Notes: generated from the letters alone by a model not told the origin. A DNA stretch of 64,000 nucleotides from Saccharicrinis sp963665705 (GCA_963665705.1 OY762448.1:2170001-2234000), one strand, 5' to 3'; numbered from the stretch's first letter, positions 35,174 through 43,096 are shown. Made by a program: numbers and translations.

Positions 35174-35599
35174 TGTTTTTTGCTTTAACCTATATAATTT
35201 ATACAAAAGAAGTTTTAAAAATGCATATTATCAATTATATCCGGGGATTTATAGTTGTCTATTAATATTTTTTAGAAATGATAATGCTTTTAATACGAAC
35301 AATATTATAAATATTAAAGAACTGATATTATTAAAATATTTCTATAAGAATAAAATATGCTTTTACTATTTAGTTTATAATGAATATGAATTTGTGAATG
35401 TGTGGGATTAAGTATGTGAAAAACAGGTTCATATAATTGTATTGGTAGCTGTGTTTGTGTGTGTTTGAATTATGTATAAGGGATATTTCTTTGGATTTTA
35501 GTAGTAATTTGTCTAATTTTGTTCGTGTAGAAAATAAATGTGATAGATGGTATAGGGAAATATATTTTGTTAAATATGTTTTGTGGTAAACCTAAGGAG
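35174..35599. other. Intergenic region upstream of kamA
   Basis: About 425 bp of AT-rich DNA between two divergent genes. It holds the kamA promoter candidate near 35491-35521. Otherwise no gene or RNA fold is convincing; an open frame at 35148-35411 has a very hydrophobic, AT-driven composition and no start signal. Confidence 0.45.
35491..35521 (+). promoter_or_regulatory. Bacteroidota-type promoter of the kamA operon
   Basis: TTG (35491-35493), 20 bases, TAATTTTG (35514-35521). It would give a leader of about 145 bases that carries a short upstream ORF before kamA. Confidence 0.6.
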
Positions 35600-35665
35600 A
35601 TGGAAAAAACACTTCTTTCATCTCGATGTGTCATCAAAAAAACTTCACGCTTAATTAAAGCATAG
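35600..35665 (+). CDS. Short upstream ORF (possible leader peptide) ahead of kamA
   Basis: A 21-codon frame, ATG at 35600 and TAG at 35663-35665, with an unusually good Shine-Dalgarno (AAGGAG directly before the ATG). It ends 7 bases before the kamA ATG. The peptide begins MEKTLLSSRCVIKK and contains four lysines, one of them a Lys-Lys pair, plus two arginines. Lysine is the substrate of KamA, so a lysine-sensing leader peptide or simple translational coupling is conceivable. There is no evidence of conservation. Confidence 0.35.
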   Translation: MEKTLLSSRCVIKKTSRLIKA

Positions 35666-35672
35666 AAAAAGT

Positions 35673-36986
35673 ATGATTTACAACAATGTACAAAAGGAAA
35701 TCGCGAGTAAAATTGAAAATGAAACAAAATTATCGAACTGGAAAGATTGGCGCTGGCAACTGAGGAATTCAATTCGTTCATTAGAGAAATTTGAACATAT
35801 TACAGGAATAAAATTTGAAGATGAAGAAAGGGAGGGGTTAAAAAAAACATTTGAAAAATTTCCATTGTCAATTACACCTTATTATCTTTCGTTAATTGAT
35901 GTAGATAATTTTAGAAACGATCCTGTATTTAAACAGGCTTTTGGTTGTGTTGAAGAATTAACAACAAAATCTTTTGAGTTGGAAGATCCTTTATCTGAAG
36001 ATAAAGATAGTCCGGTTGAAGGTATTACACATAGATATCCAGACAGAGTTCTTTTTCATGTAAGTAATGTATGTTCAATGTATTGTAGGCATTGTACAAG
36101 GAAAAGAAAAGTTGGAGATGTTGATTTTATACCATCAAAAGATCAGCTTCAGGCTGGTATTGATTATGTTGCATCTAATCCTCAGGTAAGAGATGTTTTG
36201 TTATCGGGAGGTGACCCGTTAATGTTACCTGATGAAAAGTTGGAGTGGTTATTAGAACAGATTTGTAGTATACCTCACGTAGAAATAGTTCGTATAGGAA
36301 CAAGGATGCCTGTTGTTTTACCATATAGGATAACAGATAAGCTCGTTACAATGATGCAAAAGTTTCATCCTTTGTGGATTAATACACATTTTAATCATCC
36401 TAATGAGATCACAGCATCAGCCAAGGAGGCGCTTGCTAAATTAGCAAATGGAGGATTTCCTCTAGGAAATCAATCCGTTTTACTGGCAGATGTAAATGAT
36501 TGCCCAAGAATAATGAAGGCATTATTACATAAATTAGTTCAAAATAGGGTTAGACCATATTATTTATATCAATGTGACCTTTCTGAGGGCTTATCGCATT
36601 TTAGAACTCCAATAGGTAAGGGGATTGAAATTATGGAGAGTTTAGTTGGTCATACTAGTGGATTTGCCAGACCAACTTATGTTATAGATGCGCCTGGTGG
36701 AGGAGGAAAGATACCTGTTATGCCAAATTATATAATTTCATGGTCGACTAATAAAGTTGTCTTGAGAAATTATGAAGGTGTAATTACAACTTATAAAGAA
36801 CCAGATAGTTATGAGCCTAAAATGTGTGATAGGGATTGTGAAAACTGTAATTTAGAGTTGGTTATATCTGAGAAAGATGAATCAGAAGTAATAGGAATTG
36901 AAAAATTACTTTCGGATGAATGTGATACCATATCATTAATCCCTGAAGATAATGAGAGGATAACGAGGAGGGATAATAATGAATAG
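35673..36986 (+). CDS. kamA: Lysine 2,3-aminomutase
   Basis: Radical-SAM, PLP-dependent enzyme that turns L-lysine into beta-lysine. With the acetyltransferase downstream it would make N-epsilon-acetyl-beta-lysine, an osmolyte. It is 437 residues. Visible are RDWRWQL-like NWKDWRWQLRNSI, the iron-sulphur motif CSMYCRHCTRKRKVG (Cys x3 Cys x2 Cys, about 134-141), LLSGGDPLML, RIGTRMPVVLPYR, and VIDAPGGGGKIPV with the PLP lysine. A C-terminal cysteine set in MCDRDCENCNL fits the zinc site. Catabolic lysine fermentation genes are absent, which favours the osmolyte role. It overlaps the next gene by 8 bases. Confidence 0.95.
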   Translation: MIYNNVQKEIASKIENETKLSNWKDWRWQLRNSIRSLEKFEHITGIKFEDEEREGLKKTFEKFPLSITPYYLSLIDVDNFRNDPVFKQAFGCVEELTTKSFELEDPLSEDKDSPVEGITHRYPDRVLFHVSNVCSMYCRHCTRKRKVGDVDFIPSKDQLQAGIDYVASNPQVRDVLLSGGDPLMLPDEKLEWLLEQICSIPHVEIVRIGTRMPVVLPYRITDKLVTMMQKFHPLWINTHFNHPNEITASAKEALAKLANGGFPLGNQSVLLADVNDCPRIMKALLHKLVQNRVRPYYLYQCDLSEGLSHFRTPIGKGIEIMESLVGHTSGFARPTYVIDAPGGGGKIPVMPNYIISWSTNKVVLRNYEGVITTYKEPDSYEPKMCDRDCENCNLELVISEKDESEVIGIEKLLSDECDTISLIPEDNERITRRDNNE

Positions 36987-37830
36987 TGATGTTTTTACAC
37001 TTTATGATAAGGTAGAAAAAATAGGCAATGGAACTTGTATTCAACATGGAAAGTTAAATGATCGGATTTATTTAATGAAGTTGGATTCAAGAGACGTACC
37101 TCAAATATTTTCATTAATTCATCAATTAGCAAAAGAAGAAAAATATTCAAAAATTATATGTAAAATTCCTAAGAAATATGCTCCGGTATTTTATGCTAAT
37201 GGATTTATTTTAGAGGCATTTATACCGCTGTTTTATAATAATTCTGAGGATGTTTTTTTTGTATCGAAATATTTAAGTTCAGATAGAGTATTGAATATTG
37301 AGAAAGATAGTTTAATTACTTGTTCCGATATTTTGAATAAAGAACAAACTATGATTGTAGATGAAAATTCTGCTTTTTCGATAAGGGAATTAACAAAGAA
37401 AGATGTTTCGAAAATTACCGCAATATATTCTGATGTGTTTGAAACTTATCCTTTTCCTATACATGAGGAAGAGTATGTTTTACAAACAATGGAGGATAAT
37501 GTAAGATATTTTGGAGTGGAAAAGGAGGGGCGGTTAGCTGCGGTTGCATCCTCGGAAATGGATGTAGAAAGTAAGAATGCTGAGATGACTGATTTTGCAA
37601 CTTATCCTGAGTTTTCGGGTAATCGGTTAGCTTCATTAATACTTAATCGCATGGAAAAGGAGATGAAAAAAGATGGGATTTGTACATTGTATACGATAGC
37701 TCGTTTAAAATCAGTTCCAATGAATTTAACATTTATACGACTGAATTATAATTATTCAGGTACCTTGATAAAAAATACTAATATCGCGGGAGATATAGAG
37801 AGTATGAATGTTTATTATAAAATACTATAA
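36979..37830 (+). CDS. ablB: Beta-lysine N6-acetyltransferase
   Basis: Acetylates beta-lysine to N-epsilon-acetyl-beta-lysine. It is 283 residues. The N-terminal half (about 1-125) contains GKLNDRIYLMKL and KYAPVFYANGFILEAFIPLFY, typical of AblB. The C-terminal half is a GNAT domain starting SIRELTKKDVSKITAIYSDV, with TDFATYPEFSGNRLASLILN as the acetyl-CoA-binding region. It begins within the end of kamA and has a GGAGG about 9 bases before the ATG. The kamA-ablB pair is the known ablAB arrangement of methanogens and some bacteria that accumulate this solute under salt stress. Confidence 0.92.
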   Translation: MNSDVFTLYDKVEKIGNGTCIQHGKLNDRIYLMKLDSRDVPQIFSLIHQLAKEEKYSKIICKIPKKYAPVFYANGFILEAFIPLFYNNSEDVFFVSKYLSSDRVLNIEKDSLITCSDILNKEQTMIVDENSAFSIRELTKKDVSKITAIYSDVFETYPFPIHEEEYVLQTMEDNVRYFGVEKEGRLAAVASSEMDVESKNAEMTDFATYPEFSGNRLASLILNRMEKEMKKDGICTLYTIARLKSVPMNLTFIRLNYNYSGTLIKNTNIAGDIESMNVYYKIL

Positions 37831-37834
37831 AATT

Positions 37835-38029
37835 ATGGCCAATAAAAATATTTGCATACATAAAAATGAGTGTCCCATATATCAAGGAAATACAATTTCG
37901 GATAATGGGAAACTTACAATATATAAAAACGTATTTTGCAATAGAGGCTATAGGGGATGGCGAAACTGTAAAGAGTATTTAATATTTGAAAATAAAGGAC
38001 ATTCGTCCTCAAATAAAGAAATCGATTAA
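37835..38029 (+). CDS. Small cysteine-containing protein downstream of ablB
   Basis: A 64-residue protein; the start at 37835 (MANKNICIHKN) is chosen because the frame before it overlaps the end of ablB. Four cysteines form CIHKNEC and CNRGYRGWRNC, a spacing that suggests a metal site or disulphides. The tail is polar (SSSNKEID). It is four bases from the ablB stop and so probably translated with it. I do not recognise a named family. Confidence 0.65.
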   Translation: MANKNICIHKNECPIYQGNTISDNGKLTIYKNVFCNRGYRGWRNCKEYLIFENKGHSSSNKEID

Positions 38030-38054
38030 CTAATTTAAATCATTATTGTTATTT

Positions 38055-38279
38055 ATGAATAGAGAAATTAGCACAAACAACTTAAATGTAAAGATTAATA
38101 CTGAAGAAAAAGTAATTCAGCTTTTGGAGGAAAAAGGTAAATATTTGTATGGAGACATTATTAAAGATTTACATTTATCGTATACAAAAGGGCAAGAAGT
38201 TATATTTTCGTTAATTTCAAAAGGTTTAATTGAACATTGTAAAAAATCATCACAGTTACAATTAACAGTTGAAAATTAA
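38055..38279 (+). CDS. Small winged-helix-like protein
   Basis: 74 residues, started at the ATG at 38055; an in-frame TTG lies nine bases upstream. The central part, EEKVIQLLEEKGKYLYGDII followed by KDLHLSYTKGQEVIFSLISK and GLIEH, has the helix-turn-helix rhythm of a small winged-helix DNA-binding domain. No ligand domain is present. It lies between the cysteine protein (25 bp) and the MarC-family gene (14 bp), in one likely operon. It may be a local regulator (inference). Confidence 0.6.
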   Translation: MNREISTNNLNVKINTEEKVIQLLEEKGKYLYGDIIKDLHLSYTKGQEVIFSLISKGLIEHCKKSSQLQLTVEN

Positions 38280-38293
38280 AACTAAATATTAAA

Positions 38294-38914
38294 ATGGATA
38301 TACAAGGTATCATTAAATCAGTTGGATTACTATTGGTTTTATTGAATCCGTTTTTAATTATTGTTTATCTAATTGATATTGTAAAAAAGAAATCTAAACA
38401 TATTTTTCTTAGGGTATTAATTAGGGCTGGCATTATTAGTTTTGTTGTATTTTCGTTGTTTGCATTGTTGGGTGATTCTATTTTTACAGAAGTGTTTAAT
38501 GCTAGTTTTGCATCTTTTCAAATATTTGGAGGGATTATATTTTTATTAACAGGTATTCAATTTATTTTTAAGGGAGGTGCTTCAATAGAATCATTAAGAG
38601 GGGAGTCTAAGTATGTAGCTGGAGCTATAGCTATGCCTATTTTTATAGGACCCGGAACTGTAAGTTATAGTGTTATTATAGGGGAACAGCTGGATAAGTT
38701 GTCTTCAGTGTTAGCAATTGCTATAACAATGGTTTTATGTACTTCTATTATTTTTTTATTGAAAATTCTTCACGATAAAATTCATGCCAAGAAGGAGGAA
38801 TTAATTGAGCAATATATTGATATTGCTGGTAGGGTAATCGCTTTTCTTTTAGGAACAATTTCAATTGAACTTATAATGACAGGAGCTAAATATTGGTTGG
38901 CTCGTATTATATAG
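38294..38914 (+). CDS. MarC-family integral membrane protein
   Basis: A 206-residue protein with six predicted membrane helices. The family signatures are visible: GLLLVLLNPFLIIVYLIDI near the start, FQIFGGIIFLLTGIQFI in the middle and MPIFIGPGTVSYSVI, the conserved Pro/Gly loop. MarC (UPF0056) proteins have no firmly established function. It lies in the operon after ablB and 4 bp before a sodium:solute symporter, suggesting a role in solute or osmotic homeostasis (inference). Confidence 0.85.
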   Translation: MDIQGIIKSVGLLLVLLNPFLIIVYLIDIVKKKSKHIFLRVLIRAGIISFVVFSLFALLGDSIFTEVFNASFASFQIFGGIIFLLTGIQFIFKGGASIESLRGESKYVAGAIAMPIFIGPGTVSYSVIIGEQLDKLSSVLAIAITMVLCTSIIFLLKILHDKIHAKKEELIEQYIDIAGRVIAFLLGTISIELIMTGAKYWLARII

Positions 38915-38918
38915 AATT

Positions 38919-40319
38919 ATGCATTTTATTGACATATTAATTTTTTGCATCTACCTCATAGCTATGCTTGGGGTGGGTGTTTTTTTTATGAGTAAAAATA
39001 AAACAACGGATGACTATTACGTTGGTGGAAGGAAGCTAAGTAGTTTGCATATTGGTCTTTCTGTAGTTGCTACCGATGTGGGAGGTGGTTTTTCTATTGG
39101 ACTGGGAGGTTTAGGATTTACGATGGGATTATCTGGCAGTTGGTTGTTATTTACTGGTTTGATGGGGGCTTGGTTGAGTAGTGTACTTCTTATTCCTAAA
39201 GTTTCTGACTTAGCCCGGAGTAAAGGCTTTTTGACTTTTCCACAATTTCTAGAGTCCAAATATAATAAAACAGTAGCTCTAATAGCCGGACTTATTTCTG
39301 CTATAGGTTATTTAGGATTTACAAGCTCGCAAATTTTAGCAGGTGCGAAATTAGCATCATCAACATTTCCTGAACTTTCGATGCATCTTGCATTGCTAAT
39401 TATGGGAACAATTGCAGTTGTATATACCGTTTTAGGAGGTTTAAAAGCTGTTATTTATACGGATACAATTCAGTGGATTGTGTTGATGGGTGGTTTAATC
39501 TTCGTTGCTTTACCTTTTGCCTATGTAAAAGTTGGAGGAATAGAGGTTATTGAATCTACATTAAAACCTGAATTCTTGTCATTAACAAATATCAAATGGC
39601 AGCAATTTGTCAATTGGATGTTCACCATTATCCCAATTTGGTTTATTGGTATGACTTTATATCAGAGAATTTATGCTTCAAGAGATACAAAAACGGCACA
39701 AAAAGCATGGTTCTTTGCTGGTTTATTTGAATATCCAATTATGGCTTTTATGGGAGTTATATTAGGTATGTTTGCACGTGTTGCAATGGAAAATAATATG
39801 CTTCCAGGGTATAATATTGGTAATCTAGATGCAGAAATGGGGTTACCTGTTTTGTTAAGAACTATTTTACCGGTGGGTTTTATGGGAATTGTCTTATCTG
39901 CATATTTTTCTGCAATAATGTCAACTGCAGATAGTTGTTTAATGGCATCTTCAGGTAATTTGTTAACGGATGTATTGAAAATGCATAAAGGGCCCAAAAG
40001 TGTAAGGTTATCTCAATTTCTGACCTTAGTTATTGGAGGAATTGCTTTATTGCTGGCGTATAAAATGACTAGTGTGTTGGATATTATGCTACACTCATAC
40101 TCATTTATGGTTTCTGGAATGATAATTCCCGTTTTGATGGCCTTGTTTATAGAAAAACCCAATAGTGCTGCTGCCTTGTCGTCAATGGTAACAGGTGGTA
40201 CATTAACATTAGCCTTGATAGTCTTGAATATAGATTTGCCTTTAGGACTTGATGCAAATATTTTTGGCATATCCTTGTCGTTGCTGACATACGTATTAAT
40301 TTCAAGAATACTGAAATAA
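38919..40319 (+). CDS. Sodium:solute symporter (SSS family)
   Basis: A 466-residue symporter with about 13 membrane helices, LeuT-fold, Na+-coupled. Family features are MSKNKTTDDYYVGGRKL after the first helix, VATDVGGGFSIGLGG, the conserved GGLKAVIYTDTIQW (SSS signature region, about 173-186) and AIMSTADSCLMASSGNLLTD with the Na2-site serines. The substrate cannot be read from the sequence. In this setting a compatible solute or its amino acid precursor is plausible. It begins 4 bp after the MarC-family stop. Confidence 0.9.
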   Translation: MHFIDILIFCIYLIAMLGVGVFFMSKNKTTDDYYVGGRKLSSLHIGLSVVATDVGGGFSIGLGGLGFTMGLSGSWLLFTGLMGAWLSSVLLIPKVSDLARSKGFLTFPQFLESKYNKTVALIAGLISAIGYLGFTSSQILAGAKLASSTFPELSMHLALLIMGTIAVVYTVLGGLKAVIYTDTIQWIVLMGGLIFVALPFAYVKVGGIEVIESTLKPEFLSLTNIKWQQFVNWMFTIIPIWFIGMTLYQRIYASRDTKTAQKAWFFAGLFEYPIMAFMGVILGMFARVAMENNMLPGYNIGNLDAEMGLPVLLRTILPVGFMGIVLSAYFSAIMSTADSCLMASSGNLLTDVLKMHKGPKSVRLSQFLTLVIGGIALLLAYKMTSVLDIMLHSYSFMVSGMIIPVLMALFIEKPNSAAALSSMVTGGTLTLALIVLNIDLPLGLDANIFGISLSLLTYVLISRILK

Positions 40320-40369
40320 GGTGATTAAAGAATTTTCCTGAAAATATACAAGATCTTTAGGCTGGAATT

Positions 40370-40399
40370 TTGGAGGTAATAAAATACAGTATATTTTTG
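40370..40399 (+). promoter_or_regulatory. Bacteroidota-type promoter of the marR-like gene
   Basis: TTG (40370-40372), exactly 19 bases, TATTTTTG (40392-40399), 17 bp ahead of the ATG. The short leader and perfect spacing make this one of the best promoters in the window. Confidence 0.8.
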
Positions 40400-40416
40400 T
40401 TTGATAAATGTAAAAC

Positions 40417-40905
40417 ATGGATACGAAGGAAATTCTTATAAAAATACGAAAGATAGTAAGGTCGGTTGATATTGAATCAAAAAAAATTCAGAAGGAATAT
40501 GGTGTTAGTATTCCTCAGGTGTTATGTCTTGGTTTTTTAAGAGATGCGCCTAATTATCAACTTACTCAAGGGGAGATTAGAAGTCTTTTAAATTTAAATT
40601 CCAGCACAGTGAGTGGTATTATTAACCGGCTGGAAGCAAAAGGATTGTTGGCAAGGTTGCCAAAAAAAGGAGATAAGCGCGTTGTGAATATTACATTAAC
40701 TTCAGCAGGAGATAATCTACTTAATTCAATACCATCTCTTTTGCATGAGCAGTTATCTGATAAACTTGATAAGTTAGATGATAAAAAGCTTAATGAGGTT
40801 GAAAATAGCTTAAATACTTTAATTGGATTGTTGGATATAGAACAAGTTGAAGCATCACCTTTGATTACTTTGGATGTTGACTTGGAAGAAGAGGAGGAAC
40901 AGTAA
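40417..40905 (+). CDS. MarR-family transcriptional regulator
   Basis: A 162-residue winged-helix regulator. The DNA-binding part reads LTQGEIRSLLNLNSSTVSGI then INRLEAKGLLARL, followed by the wing PKKGDKRVVNITLTSAGDNL. The flanking helices form the usual dimer interface, and the C-terminus is very acidic (DVDLEEEEEQ). It has its own promoter and lies 97 bp after the symporter, so it may control this locus. No palindromic operator stands out by eye. Confidence 0.9.
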   Translation: MDTKEILIKIRKIVRSVDIESKKIQKEYGVSIPQVLCLGFLRDAPNYQLTQGEIRSLLNLNSSTVSGIINRLEAKGLLARLPKKGDKRVVNITLTSAGDNLLNSIPSLLHEQLSDKLDKLDDKKLNEVENSLNTLIGLLDIEQVEASPLITLDVDLEEEEEQ

Positions 40906-41095
40906 TAATATTCTATTCAACATTTTGTACAAAATAAATGTTATAATATTTATAGGATATTAATTCGTATTAAAATGGTATTCAGCAATAATATCATTGT
41001 TTTTTGGAACTATCACTAGTAACTTTACAGTTGAAGCAACTTTTTTAATATAACCTTGCTGTTTGTGTCATTTGAGATAAGAAAAGGAGGTTGAT

Positions 41096-41359
41096 ATGGG
41101 AATTTTATTATGGATAGCAATTGGTTTAATTGTAAGTGTTTTGACTCTTTTAATTGAGCCGTATGTGATAACCCGGCATATATACATTACAATTATATTA
41201 GGGTTGTTAGGAGCTGTTGTCGGTGGATTTATTGCATCCTACCTGGGATTTGGAGATATTAAAGGGATGCGATTTATGATTGTTATATTAACAGTTGGTT
41301 CTTCGTCATTCGTCTTAACATGGTATAGAGCTTTTGAAAAGTTTTACTCAAATAGCTAA
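41096..41359 (+). CDS. GlsB/YeaQ/YmgE-type stress membrane protein
   Basis: An 87-residue protein with three predicted membrane helices (about 2-19, 28-49, 59-78). The middle reads ILGLLGAVVGGFIASYLGFG, the glycine-rich signature of the transglycosylase-associated (YeaQ) family of general stress proteins. The ATG is preceded by AGGAGG at 41085-41090, five bases away, an unusually strong Shine-Dalgarno for this phylum. It closes the putative osmoadaptation region and has its own terminator. Confidence 0.8.
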   Translation: MGILLWIAIGLIVSVLTLLIEPYVITRHIYITIILGLLGAVVGGFIASYLGFGDIKGMRFMIVILTVGSSSFVLTWYRAFEKFYSNS

Positions 41360-41400
41360 AGTTTAGTAAAATTTTTTAATTGTGTACAAAGAAATTATAA

Positions 41401-41437
41401 AAAACCCTTTTAGTAAGAAGCTAAAAGGGTTTTTTAT
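41401..41437 (+). terminator. Terminator after the YeaQ-type gene
   Basis: AAAACCCTTTTAG (41401-41413), a 7-base loop and its exact complement (41421-41433) followed by T. Strong and well placed, 40 bp after the stop. Confidence 0.93.
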
Positions 41438-41646
41438 TATGTGTTATATGTTGAAAATGAATGTGTTTTTATTAGGTTTAATGTAGTGGGGTGTGTGGGG
41501 TGTTGATTGAAAAAAAATAAAACTACAACCCTGTTGAAGTGAGGGGTGAATCTAAAATAAATCTAAAATACGTGACGATATGGCTTTTTATGGTGGGGTG
41601 TATTGAAAAAAACACTATTTTAACGCCAAATTTAAATAGTAAAGTT

Positions 41647-41865
41647 ATGTCATTAGAAAGTGTAGAAGCCTTATTAGAAAAGGGAGGCGCAGATGAAGCA
41701 TTTCGCGCTAAGTACAATTCAGCAAACACAAAAGAAGAATTTGTGAATCGTGCAAAAGAAGATGGATTTGATTTCACAGTTGAAGAATTGATGCAAGTTG
41801 TTAATAGTAATGGAGATCAATTTGAGTCTTTTGGAAATCCTCCAAAAAGAACTATTTGGTATTAA
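41647..41865 (+). CDS. Nif11-like peptide (possible RiPP precursor)
   Basis: A 72-residue peptide, started at the ATG at 41647 because the family begins MSLESVEALLEK; the in-frame frame upstream to 41539 has no similarity. Residues 1-48 match the Nif11-type leader: a first helix, the KEEFVNRAKEDGFDFTVEEL core and a hydrophobic LMQVV. Residues 49-72 would be the core, NSNGDQFESFGNPPKRTIWY, rich in Asn, Gly and Pro and with a Trp-Tyr end. It lacks cysteines and a clear double-glycine cleavage site. No modification enzyme, protease or exporter gene is adjacent. It could be a stand-alone Nif11 protein. Confidence 0.75.
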   Translation: MSLESVEALLEKGGADEAFRAKYNSANTKEEFVNRAKEDGFDFTVEELMQVVNSNGDQFESFGNPPKRTIWY

Positions 41866-42298
41866 TCCATTTTTATTACAAAAGAAATTGGGGAATGATT
41901 TCATTCCCCAAGTATCAAAAATACTTTATTCTTTCCTGTATTCCATTTCATTATAATACTTTCTGGATAATTAAAAATATCATATTTGATATTTTTAAAA
42001 TGAAGTTTATCATTATTATCTAATTGAATTGTTTTTCTTACTGTAGTTCAGAGCTGTCCTAAATATTTTAGTTTATTGGTGTTTTACCAACTTCCTCTTT
42101 TTTTTCAGCAAATTCAATTTTTTATATGCCTTCATGATTAGGCAAAGCCAAATTTTTTTGATAAGCGGTATATGCTGCCAATTCTTTTACTCTCATATGG
42201 TATGACCAGGATATGACGTCGTATTGACTATGGATATTTTATGGTCTTTCTTCGCTTCCTTAGAAGCAAAGAACAAGCAAAGAATGTGCATAGACAAC

Positions 42299-42417
42299 AC
42301 AACCACAATACAACCACAATACAAAGAAATAGCAATAACCATGCATAGGATTAGCAATGACTATGCATAGAAATAGCATAGCCTATGCAAAGGAATGCAA
42401 AGCCATAGCAAAGAAAA
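42299..42417 (+). repeat. Degenerate 22-bp tandem repeat preceded by an 11-bp repeat
   Basis: Two exact copies of ACAACCACAAT (42299-42309, 42310-42320) are followed by four degenerate 22-base units at 42331-42352, 42353-42374, 42375-42396 and 42397-42417. The units share the form AGCAATRACYATGCATAG and then RAWT. The top strand is strikingly poor in T. The period of 11 and 22 bases equals one and two helical turns. Confidence 0.75.
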
Positions 42418-42574
42418 GTCATAAAAACACCAAAAAACACCCAAACCTGGAATATTTTTGTCGCTTTTTGCGATTTTCCGGAATATTGGCCCTTTTTTTA
42501 ACCTTTTAGGTACAAAATGGTTTTCTCTCTAAATTATTCATCCCTCATTTACAGGTAGTTGCTAGTGAAAAAAG

Positions 42575-42594
42575 TTACTGTAAAATTACAGTAA
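42575..42594. repeat. Perfect 20-bp palindrome
   Basis: TTACTGTAA, AA, TTACAGTAA: bases 42575-42584 are the exact reverse complement of 42585-42594. It has the size and symmetry of an operator, about 500 bp upstream of the sensor kinase gene. Confidence 0.7.
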
Positions 42595-43096
42595 TTGTTA
42601 TGTAATATGAAGCGCTGTACTTTAGTACTAAACAATAAACAAGAAGGTAACTATCACGGTGATAAGGTTGTAAAGTAGAAAGATCAAAGGATAAAAAGAT
42701 TATGGCCCTGAGTTTTTGAGAACAATACATGATAATGTTTACAAACTTTTTTTGAGTTGCGACGAATATGGAAAAATTCATTAGTAAAGAAAATATTATG
42801 ACAAGTGAAGTAATTAAAAAAAACCTTTAGAACTTGTCTGTTTGTTGTTGTTAATAAATAAAGGGTTAGTATGTTAATTGTTATTATTTTATTAATAACC
42901 ACACATATCGTAAGGGTAAAATGGTTTTATTTTCTATTTTTGTTACAACATAACAGACTTCTTTTATTAGTTACCAGCAAATAATTACAACACTTACACA
43001 AACAATTGAATGATTTTGATTACCATACTTAGTTTTGTTTGTAATCAATATATTATTAAAAGAAAAATGAGTTGATATTGGGGATATCTTTTTAAT

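Larger units (their letters stand above)
41866..43096. other. 1.2-kb region without a convincing gene
   Basis: This interval holds a short decayed frame on the minus strand (near 42080-42200, MRVKELAAYTAYQKN then a stop), a small hairpin (TTCTTCGCTTC / GAAGCAAAGAA, 42249-42274), a tandem repeat array (42299-42417) and a 20-bp palindrome (42575-42594). Two very short frames follow (ATG at 42607, 23 codons; ATG at 42769, 20 codons), neither with a clear start signal. The pattern suggests remnants of lost genes or of a mobile element. Confidence 0.5.

Noticed and set aside
35148..35411. An 87-codon open frame in the kamA upstream region
   Set aside because: It overlaps the start of the minus-strand small gene, has no ribosome-binding or promoter signal and an AT-driven composition.
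35673..36986. KamA as a RiPP-modifying radical-SAM enzyme for the Nif11 peptide
   Set aside because: It has the full lysine 2,3-aminomutase motif set and is paired with ablB; it is 4.7 kb from the peptide gene.
41719..41904. Open frame on the minus strand over the Nif11 gene
   Set aside because: It is a shadow of the plus-strand gene, whose protein matches a known family.
42299..42417. CRISPR array
   Set aside because: The units are contiguous and degenerate, with no unique spacers, and no cas gene is present.
41866..43096. A structured RNA such as 6S RNA, tmRNA or RNase P RNA in the gap
   Set aside because: I could not find their conserved cores. A covariance-model search (Infernal with Rfam) would decide; a significant hit would overturn this.
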